From Rhodospirillales bacterium (GTDB lineage: Bacteria; Pseudomonadota; Alphaproteobacteria; Acetobacterales; Acetobacteraceae), in NCBI GenBank assembly GCA_947447625.1, contig CANFKS010000006.1, positions 1 through 64,000 of the forward strand: a stretch of 64,000 nt of DNA, given 5' to 3'. Each line of letters opens with the position of its first letter. Positions within the stretch are counted from its first letter, which is position 1. The notes beneath the pieces were generated by a model. It ran no database searches. It was not told where the DNA came from and saw only the letters and a list, made by a program, of their open reading frames with translations. The position numbers were made by a program, and so were the translations under genes. Below, in pieces: positions 20,269 to 30,674 of the stretch.

Positions 20269-20353
20269 CCCACAATAATAATTTGTGCCCATGGTCAAAA
20301 AATCCGTCCACCTTTCATCGTTGGTTAATCAATTGACGGCACATTGCTGTCAC

Positions 20354-20373
20354 GCCCGCAAAAACAGCGGGGG
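20354..20373 (+). promoter_or_regulatory. putative 5'-UTR hairpin upstream of flagellin
   Basis: GCCCGC-aaaaaca-GCGGG(GG)C, ~40 bp before flagellin ATG. Confidence 0.4.
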
Positions 20374-20409
20374 CATGCTTCAAATTTTGGGCACGTAGGA
20401 AAACTCACC

Positions 20410-21264
20410 ATGCCTCTGAACTCCGTCAACAGCAACTTGGGCGCCACCATCGCCCTGCAGTCATTGAACGCCACCAACAGCGCGCTTCAAATGACTCAAA
20501 AACACATCTCAACCGGCTATCGCGTGGCAGACGCCACGGATGACGGCGCCGCCTATGCAGTGGCCCAACGCATCCGGTCGGACGTCAACGCCATCACCAG
20601 CGCCAACCAGCAACTCGGCAACATCCAGGGCCTGCTATCGACCACCAACACCGCGCTCAACAACGTCTCAAATTTGATGTCCGACGCGCGTCAAGTGCTG
20701 GTAAGGCTGTCCGACAGCAACACACAGGGCACACAGCGCACGCAGTACATCGCGCAGTACAAGTCCATGGTATCCAACTTAAAGAGCTTCTTCCAGGACG
20801 CGAGCTACAGCGGCAAGACCCTGGTCGGTAACATCAACGGCGCCAGTGGCTTCGGACGGGTCGCCGTGGTGCGCAACGAAGTCGGCTCCACCTACGGCAT
20901 CGCGACCTACGGCGGTTCGGCGTTCATGGCCAGCATCTCCTTTACCAGCACCCAACTCGGCGGCGTCAGCACGGTGGCCGCGATGATCGGTACCGCCAGC
21001 AGCGCCACGTTCATGAACAAGCTCAACGCGCTCGGCACCGCGATGGCCACCTATGGCGCGGCCTACAAATATGTTGCCAATCAGGTCAGCTACAACAGTG
21101 ACAAGATGGACGCCCTCAACACCGGCCTCGGCGCCCTCATCGACGCCGATCTTGCCAAGGAATCGGCCAAGCTCCAGGCGCTGCAAATCCGCCAGCAGCT
21201 CGGCACCCAGGCCCTCTCCATCGCCAACCAGGCACCGCAGTCTCTCTTGAGCCTGTTCAAGTAG
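20410..21264 (+). CDS. flagellin
   Basis: 284 aa; NSNLGATIALQSLNATNSALQMTQKHISTGYRVADATDDGAAYAVAQRIRSDV; C-term flagellin helix AKLQALQIRQQLGTQALSIANQAPQSLLSLFK. Confidence 0.95.
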   Translation: MPLNSVNSNLGATIALQSLNATNSALQMTQKHISTGYRVADATDDGAAYAVAQRIRSDVNAITSANQQLGNIQGLLSTTNTALNNVSNLMSDARQVLVRLSDSNTQGTQRTQYIAQYKSMVSNLKSFFQDASYSGKTLVGNINGASGFGRVAVVRNEVGSTYGIATYGGSAFMASISFTSTQLGGVSTVAAMIGTASSATFMNKLNALGTAMATYGAAYKYVANQVSYNSDKMDALNTGLGALIDADLAKESAKLQALQIRQQLGTQALSIANQAPQSLLSLFK

Positions 21265-21354
21265 CGGCGACGATGCAAGCGATCGGGCAAACAAAACGTG
21301 TGCCCGCACGCAATCGCCTCGCCGTTGAACGAGGCACCCGAGGAGAGTGAGCCC

Positions 21355-21813
21355 ATGTCGACGCTGGTTCTCGAACTGCGTCCGGGTGAGGTGATGATCG
21401 TGAACGGCGCACCGATCCGATTCCGCACCAAAACCCGACTGGAATTGACTGCCCATGCCCGCTTCCTGTTCGGCAAGCAGATCATGGCCCCGGACGATGT
21501 CGATTCGCCCGCCCGGCGGATCTATTTTGCTCTGCAATCCGCCTATATCGGCACATCTTTGGAACGCGAGAACGGCCTTGTCGCGGCACGCGGCTACATC
21601 GCCGCCTTCAAGGATTCCACCACGTCCCAACTGGCGCGCGAAATCCTTGACCGGGCGCTGACCGCCGCCGAGGGCGACAACTGCTACCAGGCGCTGAAAC
21701 TGGTCCGGCGGATCATCCGTCATGAGGACTCGGTGCTGGGCCGCCCCGAAATGCCCCCACCCGATCACCCGCCCCGCTCGGATCACACCGCGCGCTCAAT
21801 GGTCGACGCCTGA
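21355..21813 (+). CDS. flbT: flagellar biosynthesis repressor FlbT
   Basis: MSTLVLELRPGEVMIVNGAPIRFRTKTRLELTAHARFLFGKQIM. Confidence 0.92.
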   Translation: MSTLVLELRPGEVMIVNGAPIRFRTKTRLELTAHARFLFGKQIMAPDDVDSPARRIYFALQSAYIGTSLERENGLVAARGYIAAFKDSTTSQLAREILDRALTAAEGDNCYQALKLVRRIIRHEDSVLGRPEMPPPDHPPRSDHTARSMVDA

Positions 21814-21847
21814 TCGATTCCTTCACTTGCATGACGAGGAAAACCCG

Positions 21848-22195
21848 ATGTCATCCCACGCCAAAGCCTCTCGGGCCTATGCTGCAACGCAGGGGTTCCG
21901 CAGCCTGCGCGAACAGGAGGCGGACCTCTTCCTGAGGGCAAATGCGGCCTTGCGCCACTCGCGTGATGCCGGCCCCCTGCCCCTGATCCGCGCTCTGTCT
22001 GACACCGGCCGGTTGTGGAGTGCCGTGATCGACTTGGTCCGTGACCCCGAAAACGCACTTCCCGCCCCCCTCAAAGCCTCGATCGTCTCGGTCGGGCTTG
22101 CCGTTCAGCGCGAGGTCGACCGCCCGGCCCCCGACATCGACTTCCTGATTGCCGTCAACGCCGATCTCGCCGCGGGGCTCGCCAGCCGCCCCTGA
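21848..22195 (+). CDS. flaF: flagellar biosynthesis regulator FlaF
   Basis: 115 aa; YAATQGFRSLREQEADLFLRANAALRHSR..LWSAVIDLVRDPENALPAPLKASIVSVGLAVQRE; follows flbT as usual. Confidence 0.9.
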   Translation: MSSHAKASRAYAATQGFRSLREQEADLFLRANAALRHSRDAGPLPLIRALSDTGRLWSAVIDLVRDPENALPAPLKASIVSVGLAVQREVDRPAPDIDFLIAVNADLAAGLASRP

Positions 22196-22247
22196 TCGGC
22201 TGGCCTGACCCTGATCTTCAGCGCACCGACTCAAAAGGAGTCATGCT

Positions 22248-23687
22248 ATGCAATCCACCACCCAGGATCGCCTCGCCTCCACTCTCATCCAGCAGGCCAA
22301 CCGCCTGTTTACATCCGGGCGCTTCGATGCCTCCCGCATGGTTATCGCAGCACTGCGTCGCAGCACGGCCGCGACATCCGACGCCGACCACATCGAAGCC
22401 CGCCTCTGCATCGCCGAAGGCCGCCTGCCCGACGCCCTTCGCCTGCTTGATGGCGCCATCGGCCGCACCCCCGCCTCCCCCGCACTCCACCTGCTGCGCG
22501 CCGAGGCCCGCTCGCGCCTCGACGACCATGCCGGTGCCGCGGCCGACGCCGCCGAAGCCACGCTGCTCGCACCCGAGGACTCCCATGCCAAGGCGATGCT
22601 CGGCCTCATTATGATCGAACTCGGTCACCTGCCCGACGCCGTCGCCTGCCTCCATGACGCAGTACAACGCACGCCCACCCTCGGTGCCGCATGGCGCGGC
22701 CTCGCTGAAGCCATGACCAGGCTGGGCGACTCCCCCGCCGCCGCCGCCGTGCATGACGCCGCCATCGCCAACATACCGCACGACGCGCCGCTGCGCCTTG
22801 CCGCCATGATGACCGCAATGCGCGAACGCAATTTCGAACGCGCCCTCGCGCTCGGCCTCGCTGCCCGGCAGGACGGCGTGGCCGACGCCTGCATCTTCGG
22901 CCTGCTCGGCCACGGCTGCAGCAAACTCGGCCGCCACGCCGAAGCCGCAGAACACTACCAGGACGCCCTGCGCATGGCCCCCGAAGACCCCTACGTGCGC
23001 CACCTCGTGCGCGCCGCCGGCCTGCTCCCCGACATCGAACACGCCCCCCTGCCCTATCTCGAAACCGTGTTCGACGGCTATGCCGATAGCTTCGATCAAC
23101 ACCTCGCCGACCTGGGCTACCAGGTGCCCGGTGCCATTCGCGAAACTCTCGACCACCTCATTGAACAAAACCAGATCACCACCCTGGGTGACGTCCTTGA
23201 TCTCGGCTGTGGCACCGGCCTCGTCGGCAGTTTCATCGCCGACCTGCCGCTGACCAGCCTGATCGGCATCGACATCTCTGAAAACATGATCGCCAAGGCC
23301 CGTGCCAAGGGCCTTTACACGGACTTCGTGGTCGCCGACATCGCCGCCTACCTCAACACCACACCCGCCCGCTGGAATGTCGTCCTCGGCGGCGATGTGC
23401 TGTGCTACCGCGGCGCCCTGGACAGCCTGTTCACCTCCGCCGCCACCGCTCTGCGGCCAGGCGGCTGGCTGATCTGTACCGTCGAACATGATCCCACGGC
23501 GCTCAATCCAGGCTGGCGTCTCGAGGCCCAGGGCCGATACACGCACCATGCCGACTACGTCGCGGCCTGCCTCACCAGCGCCGGCCTGCAGACCATCGAA
23601 CTCCGTCCCGAGACGCTGCGCTACGAAGGCGGCGCGCCCGTCGATGGCCTGATCATCACCGCGCGCAAAGCCTCGGCCGATGTCTGA
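22248..23687 (+). CDS. TPR-repeat protein with C-terminal class I SAM-dependent methyltransferase
   Basis: 479 aa; TPR-like N-half, then DVLDLGCGTGLVGSFIAD..LIGIDISENMIAKARAKGLY. Confidence 0.88.
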   Translation: MQSTTQDRLASTLIQQANRLFTSGRFDASRMVIAALRRSTAATSDADHIEARLCIAEGRLPDALRLLDGAIGRTPASPALHLLRAEARSRLDDHAGAAADAAEATLLAPEDSHAKAMLGLIMIELGHLPDAVACLHDAVQRTPTLGAAWRGLAEAMTRLGDSPAAAAVHDAAIANIPHDAPLRLAAMMTAMRERNFERALALGLAARQDGVADACIFGLLGHGCSKLGRHAEAAEHYQDALRMAPEDPYVRHLVRAAGLLPDIEHAPLPYLETVFDGYADSFDQHLADLGYQVPGAIRETLDHLIEQNQITTLGDVLDLGCGTGLVGSFIADLPLTSLIGIDISENMIAKARAKGLYTDFVVADIAAYLNTTPARWNVVLGGDVLCYRGALDSLFTSAATALRPGGWLICTVEHDPTALNPGWRLEAQGRYTHHADYVAACLTSAGLQTIELRPETLRYEGGAPVDGLIITARKASADV

Positions 23688-25884
23688 ATCTGCTCACTTG
23701 GATCCCACCGCCGTCCTCAACCGCGCCATCGAGGCCGAACACGCCGGGGACCGCGATGCCGCGCGCAGCCTGATGCGCGCGATGCAACAGCGCCTGCCGT
23801 TCTGGGACGAAATTCCCCTCCGACTGGCCGAATCCTTCCGTGCGGCAGGTGAAACCACCGAAGCCATCGCGGCCTACGAAGCCGTCCTCGACTGCAACCC
23901 CAAACGCCCCGAAGCCCTCCTCGCCCTCGGCGTCCTGCGTCTGGCCACAGGGCAGGTCGACCTCGCCGAGCGCTTGCTGATCCAGTGCTGCGGTATCGCC
24001 CCCGACCATCCCGAAGCATGGGACGCCCTGGGCGCGTCGCTTCTGCTGAGCCATGATCCCCTGGCCGCCGAATCCGCCTTCGCCCAGGCCCAACTCCTTG
24101 CCCCCGATAGCGTCATCTTCGCGCTGCACCGCACCGAAGCCGCCTTCGCCGCCGGCTGCGGCCCGGAGGAAGTCGCCCGCCTCGAATGCATCCGCCAAGA
24201 GGACCCCGCCAACGTCCCCGTCCTGGCAGCGCTCGGCGAAGCCTACGAACGCCTGGGCCGGCGAGCCGAAGCGATAGATGACCTGACACTCGCCACCATG
24301 CTCCGACCCGACGAAGTCCTCCCTGTCGCCTCCCTCGCCCAATGCCTCGTTCGCGCCAACCGCATGATCGAAGCCCTCGCCGCCTTCGACCGCGCCATCA
24401 CCCTCACACAAGACCAACCCAGCGAACGCATCACCCTCGAACTCCGCAACAACCGCGCCGCCACCCTGCTCCGCCTGCATCGCTTCAGGGAGGCAATCAA
24501 CGAACTCGAATCCCTCATCGCCCAACACGGCGACCATCCAGGCCTGCTCAACAACCTCGCCAATGCCCTCGTGTCGCTCGGCCGGCAGCACGAAGGCGCC
24601 GCTGTCGCCCGCCGCGCCATCGCCAACGAACCGCATTCGAACCTCGCCTGGCGCAGCCTGTGCAACGCCCTGCCCTATTGTGCGGATACCGACGGCGCCA
24701 AACTCCTCGCCGCCACCAAAACCACCGGCCGCCAACACCCGCGCCACGATCTCCCCCGCCTCCCCCGCCCGTCTGACCCGCAACGGCGCCTGCGCGTCGG
24801 CCTGCTCTCCCCCACATTGAAAACCCATCCCGTCGGGTGGCTCACCATCGCTGGCTTCGAGAACCTCGACCCCGCCGCCTTCGAACTGCACGCCATCGGC
24901 GCCGAACACGGCGCCGACCCGATCTACCGCCGCTTCCGCCAACTCGCCGCCAGTTGGACCATCCCGTCCGGGCTCGGCGCTGCCGTCCCCACACAAATCC
25001 GCGCCCTAGACCTCGACATCGTCATCGACCTTGGCGGCTACGGCGACCAAGGCCTGATGCCGCTCTGCGCCGATCGTCTTGCCCCGCTTCAAATCAAATG
25101 GGTCGGCTCGCAAAACCACAGCACCGGCCTCGCGGAAATGGACTGGTTCATCACCGACCACCGCGAAACCCCGGCCGGGTTCGAACCGCTCTATTCGGAA
25201 CGCCTTTTGCGCCTGCCAGACGGATACGTCTGCTACAGCCCCCCAGCCTACGCGCCCGCGGTCGCTTCCCTGCCCGCCTTGCGCACCGGCGCCATAACCT
25301 TTGGCTGCTTCAACAATCTCGCCAAGGTCACCCCAACCACCATTGCCGCCTGGGCCGCCATCCTGCGCGCGACTCCAGGCTCTCGCTTCATCATGAAATG
25401 CCACCAGATGAGCGACCCCGAAACGCGCGATACCTTCGTCGCGGCCTTCGCCCATCATGGCGTCGACCCCACCCGCATTGAGCCCCGCGGCGGCTCCCCA
25501 CATCGCACCCTCCTCGAACAATACGGCGACGTCGACATCGTGCTCGACCCCTTCCCCTACGCCGGCGGCCTGACCACATGCGAAGCCCTTTGGATGGGCG
25601 TTCCGGTGATCACCATGCCCGGGGAAATCTTTGCCGCCCGCCACTCGGCCAGCCACCTCGGCAATATTGGCCTCGATGACTGGATTGCCCCAGACCTCGC
25701 CGCCTACCAAACCCAAGCCATCGCCCGCGCCACAGACCTGCCAGCCCTCGCCGCCCTGCGCCAATCCCTCCGCCCGCGCATGAAAGCGAGCCCCCTGTGC
25801 GATGCCCCCCGCTTCGGCCACCACTTGGGCGCCGCACTCCGCAACGCCTGGCAAACCGCCTGCGCCGAAGAGCACGCGGCATGA
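23680..25884 (+). CDS. TPR-containing SPINDLY/OGT-like (GT41) O-linked GlcNAc-transferase-type protein; FlmG-like candidate
   Basis: 734 aa; TPR N-half; PQRRLRVGLLSPTLKTHPVGWLT..IDLGGYGDQGLMPLCADRLAPLQIKWVGSQNHSTGL..ITFGCFNNLAKVTPTTIAAWAAIL..LDPFPYAGGLTTCEALWMGVPVITMPG. Confidence 0.88.
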   Translation: MSESAHLDPTAVLNRAIEAEHAGDRDAARSLMRAMQQRLPFWDEIPLRLAESFRAAGETTEAIAAYEAVLDCNPKRPEALLALGVLRLATGQVDLAERLLIQCCGIAPDHPEAWDALGASLLLSHDPLAAESAFAQAQLLAPDSVIFALHRTEAAFAAGCGPEEVARLECIRQEDPANVPVLAALGEAYERLGRRAEAIDDLTLATMLRPDEVLPVASLAQCLVRANRMIEALAAFDRAITLTQDQPSERITLELRNNRAATLLRLHRFREAINELESLIAQHGDHPGLLNNLANALVSLGRQHEGAAVARRAIANEPHSNLAWRSLCNALPYCADTDGAKLLAATKTTGRQHPRHDLPRLPRPSDPQRRLRVGLLSPTLKTHPVGWLTIAGFENLDPAAFELHAIGAEHGADPIYRRFRQLAASWTIPSGLGAAVPTQIRALDLDIVIDLGGYGDQGLMPLCADRLAPLQIKWVGSQNHSTGLAEMDWFITDHRETPAGFEPLYSERLLRLPDGYVCYSPPAYAPAVASLPALRTGAITFGCFNNLAKVTPTTIAAWAAILRATPGSRFIMKCHQMSDPETRDTFVAAFAHHGVDPTRIEPRGGSPHRTLLEQYGDVDIVLDPFPYAGGLTTCEALWMGVPVITMPGEIFAARHSASHLGNIGLDDWIAPDLAAYQTQAIARATDLPALAALRQSLRPRMKASPLCDAPRFGHHLGAALRNAWQTACAEEHAA

Positions 25885-26939
25885 CCATCAGCCCCAGCGT
25901 CGATGTAAATCTATTCGTCTACAACGCCGCCGACACGATCAGCGAAACCCTGGACTGCATCCTCACCCAGTCCTGGCCCAACCTGCGGCTAACCGTCATC
26001 GACAACGCCTCCACCGACGACACCCCCGCCATTGTCGCCCGCACAACCGACCACCGGATCCGTCTCATCCGCAACCGCATCAACATCGGCCCCGTCCTCA
26101 ACTGCCAACGCGCCTTCTGGCATGGAACGTCGGATTTCGTGATGCCCAAGACTGGCGATGACCTCCTCGCACCCGACTTCATCGCCGAAATCATGGAAAC
26201 CCTGCTCCAAAACCCCGAAACCGCGATGTGCCACGCCGCCGGGCTCATCTTTGACGACGACCGCTCCGTCCGCGCCGCCTACCCGCCCACCCACAGCCTC
26301 GATGCCACCAGCCCCGATCCTGTTGCCCGCGCCCGCCACGTCATGGCGCACTACACCAGCGCACCCGCGTTCTGGGGGATTTACCGCCGTGCCGGTATCG
26401 AACGCCTCGCCCCCCTGGCCTACCGGCCCGGTTGGGATCACGCCGTCCTCGCCGAACTCGCGCTCTACGGCGAAATCCGCGCTCTGGACGCCACCCTGTT
26501 CTGGCGACGACATGGCGGCAAGAACGTCGCCGACCTCGCCCGCGGCTGTTCGCAATTCACCCAGCGCAACCTGCCACTCGACGACGCCCTGGCCGACCTG
26601 TTCTGGCACATACCCCTCACCGCCACGGCGTACGGTCATATCGAACGCTTCGCCGTCGCCCGCATCGATCCGGCCGAACGCCGTGCCCTGATGCAAAGCG
26701 TCCCGCCCATCTTCCGCGCCCGCTGGCTTCCAATGATGCGCCAGGAAGCCGCTCATTTCCGCGCCGCGCTGCCCGATCTGCTCGATCGCCTGGCCGCCGA
26801 ACACGGCGTGGTGGCTCCTTGGGCTGGCCGGCAAATTGCCGACGCGCTCAACGCCCTCAGCGCTCTCGTCCCGGAAGCTGACTTCAGCCCCGAACGCAGC
26901 GCCGTGGAAGCCCTCTCGACCCGGCTGATATCCGCTTGA
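25881..26939 (+). CDS. glycosyltransferase family 2
   Basis: Start MTISPSVDVNLFVYNAADTISETLDCILTQSWPNLRLTVIDNASTDDTPAIVAR; overlaps preceding stop (ATGA). Confidence 0.88.
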   Translation: MTISPSVDVNLFVYNAADTISETLDCILTQSWPNLRLTVIDNASTDDTPAIVARTTDHRIRLIRNRINIGPVLNCQRAFWHGTSDFVMPKTGDDLLAPDFIAEIMETLLQNPETAMCHAAGLIFDDDRSVRAAYPPTHSLDATSPDPVARARHVMAHYTSAPAFWGIYRRAGIERLAPLAYRPGWDHAVLAELALYGEIRALDATLFWRRHGGKNVADLARGCSQFTQRNLPLDDALADLFWHIPLTATAYGHIERFAVARIDPAERRALMQSVPPIFRARWLPMMRQEAAHFRAALPDLLDRLAAEHGVVAPWAGRQIADALNALSALVPEADFSPERSAVEALSTRLISA

Positions 26940-26942
26940 ACC

Positions 26943-27458
26943 TTACGCGTCGTAAGCCATCAAGGTATCGACCGGCACCGGAACCCGACTGCGCCCGTTC
27001 AGAAACGTCAGTTCGATCAACGCCGCCGCAGCCGGCACCACCGCGCCGATCTTCTGCAGCAATTCAATCGCCGCCACCATCGTCCCGCCCGTCGCCAGCA
27101 GGTCATCGACCACAACCACGCGCTGGCCGGGATGCACGGCATCCTTCTGCACCTCCAGACGGTCGGTGCCGTATTCAAGCGCATAATCATGCCCGATCGT
27201 CGGCCCCGGCAGCTTGCCCGGCTTGCGCACCATGATGAACCCGCAGCCGAGTTTCAGCGCCAGCGGCGCCGCAACCAGAAAGCCCCGCGACTCAATCCCC
27301 GCGATCAGGTCCGGCTGATGCTGCCGCACCGCCCGCGCCATCCGCCCCATCGCCACCTGCCAGGCGTCCGCGTCGCGCAACAGTGTCGAAATGTCATAAA
27401 ACAGGATCCCCGGCTTGGGGAAATCGGGAATGCCGCGGATATGTGCCTTGAGGTCCAT
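26943..27458 (-). CDS. apt: adenine phosphoribosyltransferase
   Basis: 171 aa; [56 protein letters not shown]. Confidence 0.96.
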   Translation of the reverse strand: MDLKAHIRGIPDFPKPGILFYDISTLLRDADAWQVAMGRMARAVRQHQPDLIAGIESRGFLVAAPLALKLGCGFIMVRKPGKLPGPTIGHDYALEYGTDRLEVQKDAVHPGQRVVVVDDLLATGGTMVAAIELLQKIGAVVPAAAALIELTFLNGRSRVPVPVDTLMAYDA

Positions 27459-27630
27459 GGGTGCCGTCCTTCGAGATTGGTCTCTTTAACGGCGCGGGTG
27501 CCGGCGGGGCAAGCCGCACTCATGCAAACGACGCCATCTGGACCCTTCATCAATCAGTCATAATCGTGTCATGATACCGCAACACCCGAGTTCTACCGAA
27601 CCCGCACTACGCACAGCGAGGAGTTCTTCC

Positions 27631-28956
27631 ATGAAGCGCCGCACCCTACTGGCCGCATCGGCCGCCGCCGCCCTGCCCGCCGCTGCCTTCGCCCAGGCCA
27701 AGACCAAGATCGTCTGGTGGCATGCCATGGGCGGCGCCCTCGGCGAGGAAGTGAACCGGATCGCCAAGGAATTCAACGCCTCGCAAACTGACATCGAAGT
27801 CGAAGCCGTCTTCAAGGGCACCTATCCCGAAACCCTTACCGCCGCCATCGCCGCCTGGCGCGCCGGCCAGGCCCCGCACATCGTGCAGATGTTCGAAGTC
27901 GGCACCGGCTCCATGCTCGCCGCCGGCCCCGCCGTAAAGCAGGTCTGGCAGCTCAGCCAAGAAACCGGCATCGAGTTCGACCCCAAGGCCTATCTCGGCG
28001 GCGTGCGCGGCTACTACAGCCTCTCCGACGGCCGCCTCGCCTCGCTGCCCTTCAATTCCTCATCTTCCGTCATGTGGTACAACAAAGACGCCTTCGAAAA
28101 GGCCGGGCTTGACCCTGAGAAACCGCCCGCAACCTGGAATGACGTCATCGCCGCCTGCCGCGCCCTCAAGGCCAAGGCCGCAACGCCCGTACCGATGGGG
28201 TCCGCCTGGCCGATCTGGATCCAATTCGAACAATTCGCCGCCATGCATGACCTGGTGTTCGCCACCAAGTCCAACGGCTTTGACGGGCTCGACACCGAGC
28301 TGAAGGTCAACGCGCCGCCCTTCGTCAAGCAGATGCAGCGCTTGCTCGACATGTCCAAGGAAGGCCTCTTCAAATACGCCGGCCGCGACAACGCCGCCGA
28401 CGCGATCTTCCCCTCGGGCGAAGCTGCCATCGGCTTCAACTCGTCCGCCGCCCGCGCCGCCGTCGCGCGCGATGCCAAGTTCCGCTGGGGCGAGGCCCTC
28501 CTGCCGATCGACCCGGAAGTCAACGCCAAGCCGATCAACTCCATCATCGGCGGCGCCAGCCTCTGGACCATGACCGCCCCCAACCGCACGGCCGGCGAAT
28601 ACAAGGGCTGCGCGCAATTCCTCAAGTTCATCGGCCGCCCCGACAACGATGCCGTATGGCACCAGCACACCGGCTACGTGCCCGTCACCCTGGCCGGTTA
28701 CGAACTCTCCAAGAAGCAGGGCTATTACGAGAAAACCCCCGGCGCCGACCTGCCCATCCTCCAACTCACCCGCGGCGAAGTCACCGCCAACTCCCGCGGC
28801 TTCCGCCTCGGCCGCATGGCCGAACTGCGCAACATCTTCTCCGAGGAACTCGAAAAAGCCCTCCAGGGCCAGCAAGGCGCCCAGGCCGCCCTCGACGCCA
28901 CCGTCACCCGCGGCAACCGCGTCCTGCGCGAGTTTGAAAAGACAACCAAAGGCTAA
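27631..28956 (+). CDS. ugpB: ABC transporter substrate-binding protein, UgpB-like
   Basis: Signal peptide MKRRTLLAASAAAALPAAAFA; KIVWWHAMGGALGEEVNRIAKEFNASQTDIEVEAVFKGTYPETLTAAIAAWRAGQAPHIVQMFEVGTGSM. Confidence 0.9.
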   Translation: MKRRTLLAASAAAALPAAAFAQAKTKIVWWHAMGGALGEEVNRIAKEFNASQTDIEVEAVFKGTYPETLTAAIAAWRAGQAPHIVQMFEVGTGSMLAAGPAVKQVWQLSQETGIEFDPKAYLGGVRGYYSLSDGRLASLPFNSSSSVMWYNKDAFEKAGLDPEKPPATWNDVIAACRALKAKAATPVPMGSAWPIWIQFEQFAAMHDLVFATKSNGFDGLDTELKVNAPPFVKQMQRLLDMSKEGLFKYAGRDNAADAIFPSGEAAIGFNSSAARAAVARDAKFRWGEALLPIDPEVNAKPINSIIGGASLWTMTAPNRTAGEYKGCAQFLKFIGRPDNDAVWHQHTGYVPVTLAGYELSKKQGYYEKTPGADLPILQLTRGEVTANSRGFRLGRMAELRNIFSEELEKALQGQQGAQAALDATVTRGNRVLREFEKTTKG

Positions 28957-28968
28957 GACGCGCCCCTC

Positions 28969-29850
28969 ATGGAGCGCCGCACACTCTTCGGAGGCTGGGC
29001 CCTGCCGGCAGCATTCGTGCTGCCGCAGGCCCTGCTGACGATCTTATTCTTCCTCTGGCCCGCCGGGCAGGCGATCTACGGCAGCCTGACCCGGCAGGAC
29101 GCATTCGGCCTCAAAACCCAGTTCATCGGCCTCGAAAACTTCGTCGACCTGTTCACCGATCCGCTCTATATCGAATCGATGTGGCGCACCCTCGGCTTCT
29201 GCCTCGCCGTCACCTTTCTCTCGATGGGCGTCGCCCTCCTGCTCGCCGTCTTCGCCGACCGCGAAATCAAGGGCCGCGGCATCTACCGCACGCTGCTGAT
29301 CTGGCCCTACGCCGTCGCCCCCGCCGTCGCCGCCATTCTGTGGATACTGCTGCTCCATCCACAAATCGGCATGGTCTCCCACGCGCTGAAGACGATCGGC
29401 ATCAACTGGGACTACAAAATCAACGGCACCCAGGCGATGCTCGTCGTCATCCTGGCGTCCGCCTGGAAACAGGTCAGCTACAACTTCATCTTCTTCCTCG
29501 CCGGCCTGCAATCCATCCCCCGCTCCGTCATCGAAGCCGCACGGATGGACGGCGCCCGCGGCTGGCGCAGCTTCCGCACCATCATCTTCCCCCTCCTCGC
29601 CCCCACCACCTTCTTCCTCCTCGTCGTCAACCTCGTCTATTCCGCCTTCGACACCTTCGGCACCATCCAGGCCATGACCCAGGGCGGCCCCGGCAAATCC
29701 ACCGAAACCCTCGTCGTCAAAGTCTACCGCGACGGCGTGGTGAACCTTGACCTCGGCGGCTCCTCGGCCCAATCCGTGGTGCTGATGCTCGGCATCGTCG
29801 CCCTCACCGTTCTGCAGTTCCGCTTCCTCGGAAAGCGCGACAAGACATGA
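28969..29850 (+). CDS. ugpA: ABC transporter permease, UgpA-like
   Basis: 293 aa MalF-type permease; EAARMDGARGWRSFRTIIFPLLAPT EAA motif. Confidence 0.9.
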   Translation: MERRTLFGGWALPAAFVLPQALLTILFFLWPAGQAIYGSLTRQDAFGLKTQFIGLENFVDLFTDPLYIESMWRTLGFCLAVTFLSMGVALLLAVFADREIKGRGIYRTLLIWPYAVAPAVAAILWILLLHPQIGMVSHALKTIGINWDYKINGTQAMLVVILASAWKQVSYNFIFFLAGLQSIPRSVIEAARMDGARGWRSFRTIIFPLLAPTTFFLLVVNLVYSAFDTFGTIQAMTQGGPGKSTETLVVKVYRDGVVNLDLGGSSAQSVVLMLGIVALTVLQFRFLGKRDKT

Positions 29851-30674
29851 ACAACCGCACGGACTGGACAGCCCATATCGTCCTCGGCCTCGGCGTGCTG
29901 CTGTTTCTCCTCCCGGTCTGGCTGGTGTTCTCCGCCTCGACGCAGAACCCGGCGATGATCGGCCGCGGCGAACTCTCCTTCATCCCCGGCACCGGGCTTG
30001 ACGTCTACTGGAAGGTACTGACCGAGGGCGCCCCCGGCGTCGCCCCCGTATGGCACCTGCTGCTCGTCTCCTTCGGCATGGCAATGGCGATCGCCATCGG
30101 CAAAATCCTCATCTCCGTGCTCTCCGCCTACGCCATCGCCTTCTTCCGCTTCCCCTTCCGCCTGGCCTGTTTCTGGATGATCTTCTTCACCCTGATGCTC
30201 CCCGTCGAAGTCCGCATCATCCCGACCTACGCCGTCATGGCCGGCTTCGGCCTCATCAACACCTTCACCGGCCTCACCATGCCGCTGATCGCATCGGCCA
30301 CCGCCACCCTGCTGTTACGTCAGACCTTCCTCGCCATCCCCGACGAACTCGTCGAAGCCGCGCGGATGGACGGCGCCGGCCCGCTGCGCTTCCTGCGCGA
30401 CATCCTGCTGCCCGTCTCGGCCGCCAACATTGCCGCCCTCTTCGTCATTCTTTTCGTCTATGGCTGGAACCAATATCTCTGGCCCCTGCTGGTCGCCACC
30501 GACTCGCGCCTGGACACCATCGTCATCGGCATCGTCAAAATGATCGGGGCCGACACCTCGGTCGAATGGAACCGCGTCATGGCCACCGCCGTCCTCGCCA
30601 TGCTGCCCCCGGTCGCGATCGTGGTCCTCATGCAGCACTGGTTCGTCAAGGGCCTCACGGAAGGCGACAAGTAA
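29847..30674 (+). CDS. ugpE: ABC transporter permease, UgpE-like
   Basis: 275 aa; EAARMDGAGPLRFLRDILLPVS EAA motif; 4-bp overlap with ugpA. Confidence 0.9.
   Translation: MNNRTDWTAHIVLGLGVLLFLLPVWLVFSASTQNPAMIGRGELSFIPGTGLDVYWKVLTEGAPGVAPVWHLLLVSFGMAMAIAIGKILISVLSAYAIAFFRFPFRLACFWMIFFTLMLPVEVRIIPTYAVMAGFGLINTFTGLTMPLIASATATLLLRQTFLAIPDELVEAARMDGAGPLRFLRDILLPVSAANIAALFVILFVYGWNQYLWPLLVATDSRLDTIVIGIVKMIGADTSVEWNRVMATAVLAMLPPVAIVVLMQHWFVKGLTEGDK

Noticed and set aside
20300-20350. Sigma-54 promoter for flagellin (TTGACGGCACATTGCTG)
   Set aside because: GG to GC spacing is too short for a -24/-12 element.
22218-24996. Long minus-strand ORFs of 443 and 446 aa
   Set aside because: Antisense to the TPR-methyltransferase and SPINDLY-like genes; Gly/Asp/Glu-rich shadow frames.
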